DNA of 64,000 nt. Origin: Lysinibacillus sp. FSL M8-0337 (GTDB taxonomy: Bacteria > Bacillota > Bacilli > Bacillales_A > Planococcaceae). Made by a program: the position numbers and the translations under genes. Numbering within the stretch: position 1 is the first letter of the stretch; the number at the start of each line of letters is the position of its first letter. This document shows, one piece after another, positions 45,233-54,824 of the stretch. The DNA lies in assembly GCF_038593855.1 (NCBI RefSeq), contig NZ_CP151996.1:1674001-1738000 (forward strand), given 5' to 3'. The notes under the pieces were generated by a model. That model was not told the origin of the DNA, did not search any database, and saw nothing but the letters and a program-made list of their open reading frames with translations.

Positions 45233-46042
45233 ATGGGAAAAGTATTCAAAACTGTTGAGGAAATTCAAGTTGACGGTGTCCGTTTTGTGGATGCTCGCTA
45301 TGATTTACAAAACAAACAATTTGGAAAGCAAGCATTTGAAGCAGGACATGCACCAGGAGCGGTATATATTGATTTAGAGCAGGATTTATCGGATATGGAA
45401 AGTGAAAACGGCCGTCATCCGATGCCGAGTAAGGAAAAGCTTACGTCTGTCTTTCAAGAATTAGGTCTGCGCTACGAAGATCAAATTGTCGTTTATGACC
45501 AAGGTGCATCACCGTTTGCACCACGCGCTTGGTGGATGTTAACGTATGCAGGCTTTCCGAATGTTGTGATTGTCAATGGTGGTGCGACAGCATTGGAAGA
45601 AAAAGTGACGTTCACAAAGGATATTGTGAAATATGCGCCGACAACGCTTGATTTGAATTGGCAAGATCATCTGTATGCGCCGCGTGAAGCAGTAAAGGCA
45701 ATTGTCGATGGAGAACAGTCAGCAACGCTATTAGATGCACGAGCTGCTGCCCGTTACCGTGGTGAAGTTGAACCGCTTGATAATGTAGCGGGTCATATTC
45801 CAACTGCTAAAAACTTTGATTGGGAGCAGTTAAAAGTTGAAGGAACACTGCAAGCTAATGATGCGCTTCGTGCAAAGGTTGCACAAGATGAACACATAGT
45901 GGTTTATTGTGGCAGTGGTGTCACAGCATCACCGCTCTACGCAGTACTTGCAGATGAAGGTTATGAAAATATTCAGCTCTATACAGGTAGCTATAGTGAT
46001 TGGATTACAGCATACGATATAGAAACTGGAACAAATGAATAA
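45233..46042 (+). CDS. Tandem-rhodanese sulfurtransferase
   Basis: Thiosulfate/3-mercaptopyruvate sulfurtransferase, 269 residues with two rhodanese domains: inactive N-terminal one (RFVDARYDL, GHAPGAVYIDLEQDLS) and C-terminal one with active-site loop YCGSGVTASP. ATG 45233 follows GAGGTGATG, which overlaps the dynA stop, so translation is likely coupled to dynA. Confidence 0.9.
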   Translation: MGKVFKTVEEIQVDGVRFVDARYDLQNKQFGKQAFEAGHAPGAVYIDLEQDLSDMESENGRHPMPSKEKLTSVFQELGLRYEDQIVVYDQGASPFAPRAWWMLTYAGFPNVVIVNGGATALEEKVTFTKDIVKYAPTTLDLNWQDHLYAPREAVKAIVDGEQSATLLDARAAARYRGEVEPLDNVAGHIPTAKNFDWEQLKVEGTLQANDALRAKVAQDEHIVVYCGSGVTASPLYAVLADEGYENIQLYTGSYSDWITAYDIETGTNE

Positions 46043-46052
46043 TTAGGAGAAG

Positions 46053-46078
46053 ACGCTCACCTTGGTGGGCGTTTTTTT
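46053..46078 (+). terminator. Terminator after the sulfurtransferase
   Basis: ACGCTCACC/GGTGGGCGT stem with a tight loop and seven T. Confidence 0.85.
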
Positions 46079-46202
46079 CTTCAGAAATACGGGATAGATT
46101 AAAATATATCGCTTATGGTGCATTAAATGGAAATTTACGCTAAAAATGACTCATCATTCATTTTATGCTACACTTTTTTTACAAAGGGGAAGGGGGAAAC
46201 AT

Positions 46203-47021
46203 ATGTATAAATTAGGTATAGAAATCGAACAACATGGGAACGTGCAATGTGCACATGGTAAAGTAGCTGTTCAAGGTATAGGAATGAGTGTCTATAGCTT
46301 TTATGTGGATGGACTACTGATTGATACAGGTTCTAATTCGCTTGCAGAGGAGTTTCAATCTTTTTTTCGCGAGCTGTCGGTTGAACAAGTTGCATTGACT
46401 CATGCACATGAAGACCATTCGGGCAATGCTGCTTGGATTCAGCAACAACAGAATATCCCGATTTACGTTCATCGTGAGTCCATTGCGAATTGTGCGGAAG
46501 ACGGAAACTATCCATTCTATCGTCAGGCGCTCTGGGGACAGCGACCAGCATTTATTGCACAGCCATTTGGGGACACGCTTGAAACGAAATCTGCCACTTG
46601 GGACATTATTGCGACACCAGGACATACAACAGACCATCTGTCGTTTTACAATCGGGTAACAGGTGCCATGTTTACAGGAGATTTATATATTCAAACGAAG
46701 ACAAAGGTTGTGCTTGATGAGGAAAACATCGTACATACTTTGGCATCGTTAAAGAAACTATTACATTTTGATTTTGAACAGGTCTATTGTTGCCATGCAG
46801 GTTTTCTTGCGGATGGTCGGGCGAAAATAAGCGAAAAAATTGCTTATTTAGAAGAGTTGGAAGGAGAGGTGCGAAAGCTCTATTCTCAAGGCTACACAGA
46901 CGATGCCATAACGAAAGCCATCTTTCGCCGAGAGTATCCAATCACTAAGGTGTCCGGGGAGCAATGGTCATCTAAACATATTATTACAGCTTTTACTAAA
47001 CAATTTAAGCAAGAGTCCTAA
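46203..47021 (+). CDS. Metallo-beta-lactamase-fold hydrolase
   Basis: 272 residues. Zinc motif THAHEDHSGN (HxHxDH), later His in TPGHTTDHLSF and CCHAGF, Asp in MFTGDLYI: a complete binuclear metal site. Glyoxalase-II-like subgroup, substrate unknown. ATG 46203 after GAAGGGGGAAAC; the longer frame upstream lacks a site. Confidence 0.85.
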   Translation: MYKLGIEIEQHGNVQCAHGKVAVQGIGMSVYSFYVDGLLIDTGSNSLAEEFQSFFRELSVEQVALTHAHEDHSGNAAWIQQQQNIPIYVHRESIANCAEDGNYPFYRQALWGQRPAFIAQPFGDTLETKSATWDIIATPGHTTDHLSFYNRVTGAMFTGDLYIQTKTKVVLDEENIVHTLASLKKLLHFDFEQVYCCHAGFLADGRAKISEKIAYLEELEGEVRKLYSQGYTDDAITKAIFRREYPITKVSGEQWSSKHIITAFTKQFKQES

Positions 47022-47103
47022 AATACACCGCGGGTAAACCGTGCTACTTCGCGGGTATTTTAGCTCAATCCGCGGGTAAACTACACTACTTGGCAAGTAT
47101 TTT
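47018..47103. repeat. Imperfect direct repeat of 34 bp with embedded hairpin
   Basis: Units at 47028-47061 and 47070-47103 share CCGCGGGTAAA and the GTATTTT end. The first forms a hairpin CTAAAATAC..CGCG/CGCG..GTATTTTAG just after the MBL gene and may be its terminator. Confidence 0.65.
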
Positions 47104-47521
47104 CCTTTTTAATATGAGTTAGTCCTCGCTCTGAGAGTCCTTCTGCTAAGGACTCTTTTTTCTGTTGTTAAAAAAGTTTGTGAAAAAATGTGAATAAAAT
47201 GTGGCGAAGTTAGATGTCACAATGGATGCGCTTACATGAGTTTGTGAAATTGTTCTCATTTACTGCAGTAAAATACTATGTGAAAAGCTGAACAGGTTGA
47301 TTGCTGTTATGACTACGTTTTTACCAAGCTGAAAAAAATATTTATTATATCAAAATAATTGATTGTGAAATTAATAACAATACAATAAAACGTTATAATC
47401 GACAAGAAACATCTATTTATCAAAGAAAATAATGCTTTTTAAAGTTTTTTCGTTGACTACAATTTCACAAAGTATTATGATACTGACATACAATAAAACA
47501 GAAGAAAAAGGGGCGGATTGA
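47104..47521. other. Long leader region before the malic enzyme gene
   Basis: About 420 AT-rich bases. Contains a stem-loop GAGTCCTT/AAGGACTC followed by six T at 47136-47162 and the promoter at 47453-47481. No gene seen. Confidence 0.45.
47453..47481 (+). promoter_or_regulatory. Sigma-A promoter of the malic enzyme gene
   Basis: TTGACT, 17-base spacer, TATGAT, 40 bases before the ATG. Confidence 0.7.
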
Positions 47522-48724
47522 ATGGATATTATGAAAAAAGCGTTAGATATGCATGCACAATATAGTGGGAAATTAGAGGTGATTTCAAAGGTGCCTGTGC
47601 AAGACTCTTATGATCTTAGCCTTGCGTATTCGCCTGGTGTAGCGGCACCTTGTATTGAAATTGAAAAAAATCCATCGCTTGTTTATGACTATACAATGAA
47701 GGGCAATATGGTAGCTATTGTATCTGATGGCACTGCGGTGTTGGGGCTAGGGGATATAGGGCCGAAAGCAGCACTACCCGTAATGGAAGGTAAAGCAATT
47801 TTATTAAAGCGTTTTGCCAATGTTGATGCTTTTCCAATATGTTTAGATACAAAAAGTACGGATGAAATCGTCAGCATTGTGAAGGCGCTTGCGCCAACAT
47901 TCGGTGGTGTTAATTTGGAAGATATTTCAGCACCACGTTGCTTTGAGATTGAAGATCGTCTACGTCAAGAATGTGATATTCCGGTGTTTCATGATGATCA
48001 GCATGGTACGGCAATCGTTGTAGGTGCAGGGATGATAAACGCAAATCGTATTGTGAAGAAGGATGTAGCAACGATGAAAGTAGTCATTAACGGAGCTGGT
48101 GCGGCTGGTATTGCCATTTTACGTATCCTTGTCCAAATGGGCTATAAAAATATTTATATGTGTGATACAAAAGGAATTATTTATGAAGGCCGTGCGGAAG
48201 GCATGAATCCAATAAAAGATGCGGTGGCGCATTTAACAAATCCAGAAAAATTACATGGTACGTTGGATGATGCTCTCGTAGGTGCAGATGTCTTTATTGG
48301 CGTATCTGTTGCCAATTTACTAACAGAGGCACATATTGCATCGATGAATGAAAATCCAGTTGTCTTTGCACTTGCAAATCCAAATCCAGAAATTACGTAT
48401 GAAAATGCGAAAGCGTGGGGTGTTCGTATTATGGGGACTGGTCGTTCTGACTATCCAAATCAAATTAATAATGTCCTAGCTTTCCCAGGAATTTTCCGCG
48501 GAGCATTAGATGTACGCGCAACAGATATTAACGAAGATATGAAGTTAGCAGCAGTAGAGGCGATTGCTTCTCTTGTGAGTGATGAAGAATTAACAGAGGA
48601 ATATATTGTACCTAAATCATTAGATGAGCGTGTTGTTGAAATTGTTTCACGTGCAGTGAGTGGAGCAGCCGTTGCATCTGGTGTATCTGAGTTATTCCAA
48701 CAACAAACTGTCCTTTCGGTATAG
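47522..48724 (+). CDS. NAD(P)-dependent malic enzyme (short bacterial type)
   Basis: Oxidative decarboxylation of malate to pyruvate. 400 residues, like B. subtilis YtsJ. Catalytic Tyr in LAYSPGVAAPC, Lys in GPKAALPVMEGK, metal ligands in NLEDISAPRCFEIE and FHDDQHGTA, nucleotide loop INGAGAAGIA. Good AAAAAGGGG site. Monocistronic between its promoter and a terminator. Confidence 0.94.
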   Translation: MDIMKKALDMHAQYSGKLEVISKVPVQDSYDLSLAYSPGVAAPCIEIEKNPSLVYDYTMKGNMVAIVSDGTAVLGLGDIGPKAALPVMEGKAILLKRFANVDAFPICLDTKSTDEIVSIVKALAPTFGGVNLEDISAPRCFEIEDRLRQECDIPVFHDDQHGTAIVVGAGMINANRIVKKDVATMKVVINGAGAAGIAILRILVQMGYKNIYMCDTKGIIYEGRAEGMNPIKDAVAHLTNPEKLHGTLDDALVGADVFIGVSVANLLTEAHIASMNENPVVFALANPNPEITYENAKAWGVRIMGTGRSDYPNQINNVLAFPGIFRGALDVRATDINEDMKLAAVEAIASLVSDEELTEEYIVPKSLDERVVEIVSRAVSGAAVASGVSELFQQQTVLSV

Positions 48725-48742
48725 TGTAAATTGTTATATACC

Positions 48743-48787
48743 AAAAAATCTCCCACTCTCAATAAATTGAGAGGGGAGATTTTTTTA
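48743..48787. terminator. Bidirectional terminator
   Basis: AAAAAATCTCC..CTCTCAATAAATTGAGAG..GGAGATTTTTT, long stem with T tracts on both strands between convergent genes. Confidence 0.9.
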
Positions 48788-49438
48788 AATCATACTGATA
48801 CCGATTATTCCGATGAATATGATAATAAGAAGGATAAATAGTATGATTACACCAACAATTGAGGGAATAAGAACTGTAAAGAATGCCTTCCAATTTGAAA
48901 ATCGATGTGCTTCTGCTACAACCCCAACTGTAATAACTATAGACCAAATGCTAGTAACAGCTGTCATGAGTAGCGACGGCCAAAAAATCCAAGGGGCTGA
49001 TTCCATATAGTTAGCATCCATTAAAGACTCAGGTGATGTAAATAGCCATATTAAGTAGAATGGAATAAGCGCAATAAATGGTACACCCGCTAAGCTCAAT
49101 CCTTTAAACATTTCTGAAAACGTTGCACTACCTTTAAATAATTTACCGATTAACCAAAAAATTAGGGTAGAAAACGCTGTACCAATAATTGCTGAAATCG
49201 GTGCTAAAATCACACAGAATAGCACGATAATCCAGGGGGATACATTAAGTAAAAAATCACTATCTATAAGACCAGTAAGCATAGCACCAATATAGGCAAT
49301 GGACATAATAAGAATTGCATAACCGATTGATTTGGCATCAATCATATAGCGAGCAGTTTGCTTTGGATGCATCCAAGTAGACAGAAACGGATTCACTTTA
49401 GACCTTTCTTGTTGTGGTGTTTCATTATAGTTTTCCAT
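48785..49438 (-). CDS. Yip1-family membrane protein
   Basis: 217 residues with five hydrophobic segments after a polar N-terminus (NPFLSTWMHPKQTARYMID), the usual start of bacterial Yip1-domain proteins. Role unknown. Strong GGAGGTAC site; alone. Confidence 0.8.
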   Translation of the reverse strand: MENYNETPQQERSKVNPFLSTWMHPKQTARYMIDAKSIGYAILIMSIAYIGAMLTGLIDSDFLLNVSPWIIVLFCVILAPISAIIGTAFSTLIFWLIGKLFKGSATFSEMFKGLSLAGVPFIALIPFYLIWLFTSPESLMDANYMESAPWIFWPSLLMTAVTSIWSIVITVGVVAEAHRFSNWKAFFTVLIPSIVGVIILFILLIIIFIGIIGISMI

Positions 49439-49568
49439 TAAAGTACCTCCAAAGATGATAATATATGTTTCTATTCAATATACGAGTGAAGTGGTAAAAG
49501 GTTTCAAAAAATTTTTGATAGATTGGGGATTTTGGATTGAATGTAAAAACATTACTACTACACACTAA

Positions 49569-49605
49569 AGAAAACCCCTCCATGCATTGGTTGCATGAAG
49601 GGGTT
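49569..49605 (-). terminator. Terminator after purC
   Basis: AACCCCT..CATGCA/TGCATG..AGGGGTT stem with a minus-strand T-rich tail. Confidence 0.85.
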
Positions 49606-49610
49606 AGTGA

Positions 49611-50297
49611 TTAGTCAGCTAACATAATTTTTTCAAGTTCTAATGGCTCAATATATTGTTCACCTTTGTAAGCGCGCATATTGCCGCCAGAAATTTCATC
49701 AATTAATAATATTTCATTTGTTTGAGCGTCACGCCCAAATTCTAATTTAATATCGTAAAGTGTTAAGCCTTTTTTCGCAAGCTCTGCACCAACAAATTTA
49801 GAAATTTCAATTGTGCGTTGTTTTAAAATAGCATATTCTTCATGTGTTAACAGGTTTAACATCGCTAAAGCATCTTCAGAAATTGGAGGATCTAGACGAT
49901 CATCATCTTTGATTGTTACTTCTACGAAAGAATCTAAAGGTTGTCCTTCTTGTACGTAAGCACCATAGCGACGTAGGAAAGAACCAACAGCTTTAAATCG
50001 GCAAATAACTTCTAACCCTTTTCCAAAAACCGTTGCGGGCTTTACAGTCATTGTAGCATCATCGAAGTTTGCGTCTACGTAGTGAGTAGGGACACCTTGT
50101 TCGTTTAGTTTTGAGTAGAAATAAGAAGTTAGGCGAAGACCTGCAAGACCTGCACCATCAATTGTTAAACCAACAGTATTTGCGCCTGGATCGAATACGC
50201 CATTTTCACCAGTTACATCATCTTTAAATTTTAATAAATAATGACCATCTTCTAATTTGAACACATTTTTCGTTTTACCTGTATACAATAATTCCAC
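49611..50297 (-). CDS. purC: SAICAR synthetase (stand-alone purC)
   Basis: Phosphoribosylaminoimidazole-succinocarboxamide synthase of purine synthesis. 228 residues: YTGKTKNVF, GANTVGLTIDGAGLAGLRLT-like region (unusual relative to the common form), VICRFKAVGSFLRRYG, DDRLDPPI, LYDIKLEFGR and LIDEISGGNMR. GTG 50297 follows GGAGGG; the frame extends upstream to 50318 without a site. It lies outside any pur cluster and has PurR-like boxes upstream. Confidence 0.9.
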   Translation of the reverse strand: MELLYTGKTKNVFKLEDGHYLLKFKDDVTGENGVFDPGANTVGLTIDGAGLAGLRLTSYFYSKLNEQGVPTHYVDANFDDATMTVKPATVFGKGLEVICRFKAVGSFLRRYGAYVQEGQPLDSFVEVTIKDDDRLDPPISEDALAMLNLLTHEEYAILKQRTIEISKFVGAELAKKGLTLYDIKLEFGRDAQTNEILLIDEISGGNMRAYKGEQYIEPLELEKIMLAD

Positions 50298-50329
50298 AAA
50301 AAACCCTCCAATATTCATAGTACACTGTA

Positions 50330-50378
50330 ATTATAACACGAATGTTTTAATTATTTAATATAAATAATGTTCGTTTTA
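50330..50378 (-). promoter_or_regulatory. PurR-box pair and -10 of purC
   Basis: Two CGAA-centred boxes in inverted arrangement (about 50334-50346 and 50366-50378; AAAACGAACATT on the minus strand), separated by about 19 bases, matching the PurBox layout AWWWCCGAACWWT apart from one missing C. A TATAAT (minus, 50330-50335) abuts the inner box. Confidence 0.55.
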
Positions 50379-50412
50379 ATCTTTGTTATACTTATTTTTC
50401 ACCTATATTCTA

Positions 50413-50451
50413 CAAAAAAATAAGATGATAACGAATGTTCGTTATCATCTT
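50413..50451 (-). terminator. Terminator after glutamate dehydrogenase
   Basis: 14-bp perfect stem AAGATGATAACGAA/TTCGTTATCATCTT with 2-base loop and a minus-strand T7 tail. Confidence 0.9.
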
Positions 50452-50538
50452 AAGTGAAATTAAGAAGATTCTAAATTTAATCAATAGGTTCTAGTTACTA
50501 GATGCTAGAAAGATTGAATAAATTATAAAAGGATTTTA

Positions 50539-51912
50539 TTAATATACGCCTTCAGATAGCATACCATCAGCAACTTTAATAAAGCCAGCGATGTTTGCAC
50601 CAACAACTAAGTTGCCTGGGTAACCGTATTTATCAGCAGCAGCTTTACTATCTGCATAGATATTTTTCATAATTTGGTGTAACTTCGCATCTACTTCTTC
50701 AAATGACCAGAATACACGGCTTGAATCTTGTGCCATTTCTAGTGCAGAGACAGCCACACCGCCAGCATTTGCTGCTTTAGCAGGGCCAAATAATACGCCA
50801 GCATTTAAAAATTCGTTAATTGCTTCAAGGTCAGATGGCATGTTAGCACCTTCACCAATTGCTTTTACACCGTTTGAGATTAATGTACGAGCAGCGTCGC
50901 CATTGATTTCGTTTTGTGTAGCACATGGAAGCGCAATATCACATGGAATTGACCAAATTCCTGTACAACCTTCTGTAAATGTAGCATTTGGACGGTAATT
51001 AACGTAAGTTGATATACGGTCACCTTTTACTTCTTTAATTTCTTTAACAGCATCAAGATCTAAACCTTCTGGATCATAGATATAGCCTGAAGAGTCAGAG
51101 CAAGCAACTACTTTTGCACCATAGGCTTGAGCTTTTTCAATTGCGTAAGTCGATACATTACCAGAACCAGAAACGACAACTGTTTTACCTTCGAAAGAAT
51201 CATTTGCATCTTTTAACATTTCTTTTACAAAGTATACTGTACCGTAACCAGTTGCTTCTTTACGAGCTAATGAACCACCATAACCAGGAGTTTTACCTGT
51301 TAATACGCCAGATTCATTTGCTTTTGTTAAACGTTTATATTGACCCCATAGATAACCCACTTCACGAGCACCTACACCGATATCACCAGCAGGAACATCG
51401 ACATCTGGCCCAATATGACGGTATAATTCAGTCATGAATGCTTGGCAGAAACGCATGATTTCTGAATCGGATTTACCTTTTGGATTAAAGTTAGATCCAC
51501 CTTTACCACCACCGATTGGTTGACCAGTTAAAGCATTTTTAAAGATTTGCTCAAAACCTAAAAACTTAATAATCGATTCGTTTACTGAAGGGTGGAAACG
51601 AAGTCCACCTTTGTAAGGACCCATTACGTTGCTGTATTGAACGCGATAACCACGGTTCACTTGTACTTGGTTGTTATCATCTTGCCAAGCGACACGGAAT
51701 GAAATGATGCGATCTGGCTCAACGATACGAGAAAGAATATTTGCTTTAATATATTCAGGGTGTTGTGCAAATACAGGCACTAATGAAAGGAAAATTTCTT
51801 CAGCTGCTTGTAAAAACTCCGCTTGATGGCTATTTTGTTGTTTCAGTTGCTCGAACACGCCGTCAACGTATTCTTGTGCTAATTGTTCATTGCTTAAAGT
51901 TGTTGTTGTCAT
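50539..51912 (-). CDS. gdhA: Glutamate dehydrogenase, NADP-type hexameric (GdhA family)
   Basis: 2-oxoglutarate + NH3 to glutamate or reverse. 457 residues like the E. coli GdhA branch, not the 424-residue RocG type. Motifs GPYKGGLRFHPSV, IGGGKGGSNFNPKGKSD (catalytic Lys), VPAGDIGVGAREVGYL, SGSGNVSTYA. Start ATG 51912 after GGAGGTTTT. Cofactor preference NADP by family membership. Confidence 0.93.
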   Translation of the reverse strand: MTTTTLSNEQLAQEYVDGVFEQLKQQNSHQAEFLQAAEEIFLSLVPVFAQHPEYIKANILSRIVEPDRIISFRVAWQDDNNQVQVNRGYRVQYSNVMGPYKGGLRFHPSVNESIIKFLGFEQIFKNALTGQPIGGGKGGSNFNPKGKSDSEIMRFCQAFMTELYRHIGPDVDVPAGDIGVGAREVGYLWGQYKRLTKANESGVLTGKTPGYGGSLARKEATGYGTVYFVKEMLKDANDSFEGKTVVVSGSGNVSTYAIEKAQAYGAKVVACSDSSGYIYDPEGLDLDAVKEIKEVKGDRISTYVNYRPNATFTEGCTGIWSIPCDIALPCATQNEINGDAARTLISNGVKAIGEGANMPSDLEAINEFLNAGVLFGPAKAANAGGVAVSALEMAQDSSRVFWSFEEVDAKLHQIMKNIYADSKAAADKYGYPGNLVVGANIAGFIKVADGMLSEGVY

Positions 51913-52099
51913 AATGAAAACCTCCAAATTGGTTGATAGGTGTATCGTATATCTATTTTTCACACTATTCAATAAAATACTTTTTCCAAGTTGGTTAAGT
52001 TTGTGAAAAAATGAGCAAATAGGGTCAAGAAAATACTATATTGAAATAATATATAAGTGCTTGATTAATCTAATAATGAGAAGGGAATGATGCCTTATT

Positions 52100-52573
52100 G
52101 TGAAGGTATTAATTGACGCTGATGCCTGTCCAGTCGTGGATTTAGCGCTATCTATATCATCTGGGTTTGAGATTGAAACTATCTTGTTTTGCGATACATC
52201 CCACCGTATTGAACGTGATAATGTAATAACAATTATTGTACCAAAGGGTCCAGATTCGGTTGATTTCACGCTAGTGAATACGCTTTCAAAACATGATATT
52301 GTCATTACACAGGATTACGGTTTAGCGGCCATGGTGTTGGCACGCGGAGGTTATCCAATCGATCAAAATGGCAGGGAAATGTCTAATGAAAATATCGAAC
52401 GTTTGCTCGATATGCGCCATGTTGGGCAGAAGATTAGACGAGCTGGAGGACGAACCAAGGGACCGAAAAAAAGAACGAAAGAAAATAATATGCTGTTTGA
52501 AATGAAATTTCGACAAATTTGTGAACGAGCAATTTTAGCGCAAAAAATGGAGGAATCAACAGATGGAAAATGA
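52100..52573 (+). CDS. YaiI/YqxD family protein (DUF188)
   Basis: 157 residues with the family start [12 protein letters not shown] and [13 protein letters not shown], followed by [17 protein letters not shown]-like nuclease fold has been suggested; function unknown. GTG start with a rather distant AAGGGA site. Overlaps dsdA by 11 bases. Confidence 0.88.
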   Translation: MKVLIDADACPVVDLALSISSGFEIETILFCDTSHRIERDNVITIIVPKGPDSVDFTLVNTLSKHDIVITQDYGLAAMVLARGGYPIDQNGREMSNENIERLLDMRHVGQKIRRAGGRTKGPKKRTKENNMLFEMKFRQICERAILAQKMEESTDGK

Positions 52574-53885
52574 CCTAAAACACGAATTATTTCACCAATA
52601 TCCACTATTAGAAAAGATAAAAAATCGGGAGACTGTATTTTGGAAGAATACAAAATGGATGAAAAAGGCAAAAACGACGCTCTTTTCTAAAGAGGAGGTT
52701 AAAGAGGCGGAAGAAACGCTGCAACGCTTTTCTTCCTATTTAATTATTGCTTATCCTGAGCTATTAGAGAGTAAAGGACTGATTGAATCGCCTATTCAAC
52801 AAATTGCACAAATGAAGAAGGCACTCGAGAAAATGTTCGCACTATCTATTCCAGGTAATTTCGTTTTAAAATGTGATCACTTATTGCCTATCTCTGGCTC
52901 CATCAAAGCTCGTGGTGGAATCTATGAAGTTTTAAAGCACGCAGAGCGTTTGGCAATTGCTAATGGTAAGTTAACAGTAGAAGATGATTATGCGGTGTTC
53001 GCCACTGAAGAACTACGGACGTTTTTTCAGCAGTATACGATTGCGGTAGGTTCAACCGGTAATTTAGGGCTCAGTATCGGCATAATGGCCACAAAATTAG
53101 GGTTCAATGTCGTTGTACATATGTCGAGTGACGCAAAAGAGTGGAAGAAAGCGTTGTTAAGAGAAAAAGGTGCAACGGTTATTGAATATAAAGCAGACTA
53201 TAGTGTTGCTGTAGAACAGGGGCGTCTGGAAGCTTCACAAAATCCAATGTGTCATTTTATTGATGATGAAAATTCAAAAGATTTATTTGCTGGCTATGCA
53301 GTAGCAGCAAAACGCCTAAAAGTCCAGTTAGAAAAGACAAACATTCAAGTAGACAAAGCACATCCATTGTTCGTTTATTTACCATGTGGGGTAGGGGGTG
53401 GACCTGGAGGGGTTGCATACGGTTTACGTGAAATATTCGGGGAGCATGTTCATATCTTCTTTGCAGAGCCAACTGCCTCACCTTGTATGATGATTGGGCT
53501 TATGACAGGCTTACATGATGAAATCAGTGTAGAGGATATTGGCTTGGACAATCAAACAGAAGCAGACGGTCTTGCTGTAGGGCGTGCTTCTAAATTTGTA
53601 GGAAAAGTGATGGAATCGTATATTAGCGGTTGCTATACTGTAAAAGATGAAGAATTGTTTATGTCCCTTGCTTTAGCAATGGAAAGTGAAGGGGTATTTT
53701 TAGAGCCTTCTGCACATGCGGGAATGTTTGGTCCCATTCATTTGCTAAAGAACGGACAAAACTATATAGAAAAGCATCATTTACAGGATAAAATGGAACA
53801 AGCTACACATCTTGTCTGGGCAACAGGGGGAAGTATGGTACCACAAGAGATGCGAGAAGAGTACATGGCGAAGGTGAACATGTAG
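52563..53885 (+). CDS. dsdA: D-serine ammonia-lyase
   Basis: PLP enzyme degrading D-serine to pyruvate and ammonia. PLP-Lys in [12 protein letters not shown] (about residue 117), glycine-rich phosphate loop [25 protein letters not shown]. 440 residues, normal. ATG behind AATGGAGGAATC inside the upstream gene. Confidence 0.93.
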   Translation: MENDLKHELFHQYPLLEKIKNRETVFWKNTKWMKKAKTTLFSKEEVKEAEETLQRFSSYLIIAYPELLESKGLIESPIQQIAQMKKALEKMFALSIPGNFVLKCDHLLPISGSIKARGGIYEVLKHAERLAIANGKLTVEDDYAVFATEELRTFFQQYTIAVGSTGNLGLSIGIMATKLGFNVVVHMSSDAKEWKKALLREKGATVIEYKADYSVAVEQGRLEASQNPMCHFIDDENSKDLFAGYAVAAKRLKVQLEKTNIQVDKAHPLFVYLPCGVGGGPGGVAYGLREIFGEHVHIFFAEPTASPCMMIGLMTGLHDEISVEDIGLDNQTEADGLAVGRASKFVGKVMESYISGCYTVKDEELFMSLALAMESEGVFLEPSAHAGMFGPIHLLKNGQNYIEKHHLQDKMEQATHLVWATGGSMVPQEMREEYMAKVNM

Positions 53886-53938
53886 CAAAAATAAATAATG
53901 AAGAACAGTTAATGATAAAATGATGAGTAAAGTCAATG

Positions 53939-53984
53939 AAAAGACAGATATGCTCTGTTAGAGTGGTATGTGTCTTTTTATTTT
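53939..53984 (+). terminator. Terminator after dsdA
   Basis: AAAAGACA..ATA/TAT..TGTCTTTT stem, T tail. Confidence 0.65.
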
Positions 53985-54038
53985 GCAGGATGTTAATTAG
54001 GAAATTATTTTTAGTTAATAGGAAAGGATTGAACGTTA

Positions 54039-54740
54039 TTGAAGGATTCATTAAAGCAGGCGATTATTTTACAAGCAGTAGAGGAGTCAGTTACTTATAC
54101 GGATAGTAAATTAGGTGGAAGACCGTATTGTAAATTAGGTGATGACTTCCCAGTACATAGTAGTGGCATACCGTATATGTTTATAGCACAGCTTAATTTT
54201 GCAAAGCTACCTAAGCTAAAAGATTATCCACAGCAAGGGCTTCTACAGTTTTTTGTGTTGGCGGATGAAGATTATGGTGTTGACAAGGATGGCTATTATT
54301 GTCGGTATTATTCGGACTTTGATCCCTCTCATGATATCGAGCCATTTTCAGATGAAGAAATGGAGTATGAGCTATGTGAACCGATTATTTTTTGGGGTCC
54401 TTATGCATTGAAGGCAACATTACTTCAAGAGCTAGTACCGTATACGGATCCTCGCTCCGTTCATTATGACTTACCAATAGAGAATCCTGCTTATTCAAAG
54501 TACTTTGATGAAACAGATGGTAGTGGAACGAAAATAGGTGGCTATGCATTTATGGATAAAAATAGCTTTGATGAAAAAAATAGCAATGCTGAGTTACTAT
54601 TTCAATTAGATATGGAAGGTAATGCCAAAAAAACATATGCTATGATAGCAGACTCGGGTACATTACAATTTTTTATAGAACGAGATTCGTTAATTGCAAA
54701 GGATTTTACTCAACTTTATTATTATCTTTATAGTCTGTAA
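54039..54740 (+). CDS. DUF1963 (YwqG-like) protein
   Basis: 233 residues; LGGRPYCKLGDDFP, FIAQLNFAKLP, LLQFFVLADEDYG and C-terminal LLFQLDMEG..DSGTLQFFI are the YwqG/DUF1963 landmarks. Function unknown; the fold resembles SMI1/KNR4-associated proteins found with toxins. TTG start with GGAAAGGATTG. Confidence 0.85.
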   Translation: MKDSLKQAIILQAVEESVTYTDSKLGGRPYCKLGDDFPVHSSGIPYMFIAQLNFAKLPKLKDYPQQGLLQFFVLADEDYGVDKDGYYCRYYSDFDPSHDIEPFSDEEMEYELCEPIIFWGPYALKATLLQELVPYTDPRSVHYDLPIENPAYSKYFDETDGSGTKIGGYAFMDKNSFDEKNSNAELLFQLDMEGNAKKTYAMIADSGTLQFFIERDSLIAKDFTQLYYYLYSL

Positions 54741-54756
54741 GAAAATTGTCTAGATA

Positions 54757-54800
54757 AGAAAAAATGTTAGAACGACTTTAGTCAATCTAACATTTTTTCT
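54757..54800. terminator. Bidirectional terminator
   Basis: 15-bp stem AGAAAAAATGTTAGA/TCTAACATTTTTTCT, inner GACT/AGTC hairpin. Between convergent genes. Confidence 0.9.
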
Positions 54801-54824
54801 CTTCTGTCCTCATAGGTCAGCTAA

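Noticed and set aside
50413..50451. Palindrome containing CGAATGTTCG, at first read as a LexA or PurR site
   Set aside because: It is the stem of a strong terminator with a T7 tail after the glutamate dehydrogenase gene.
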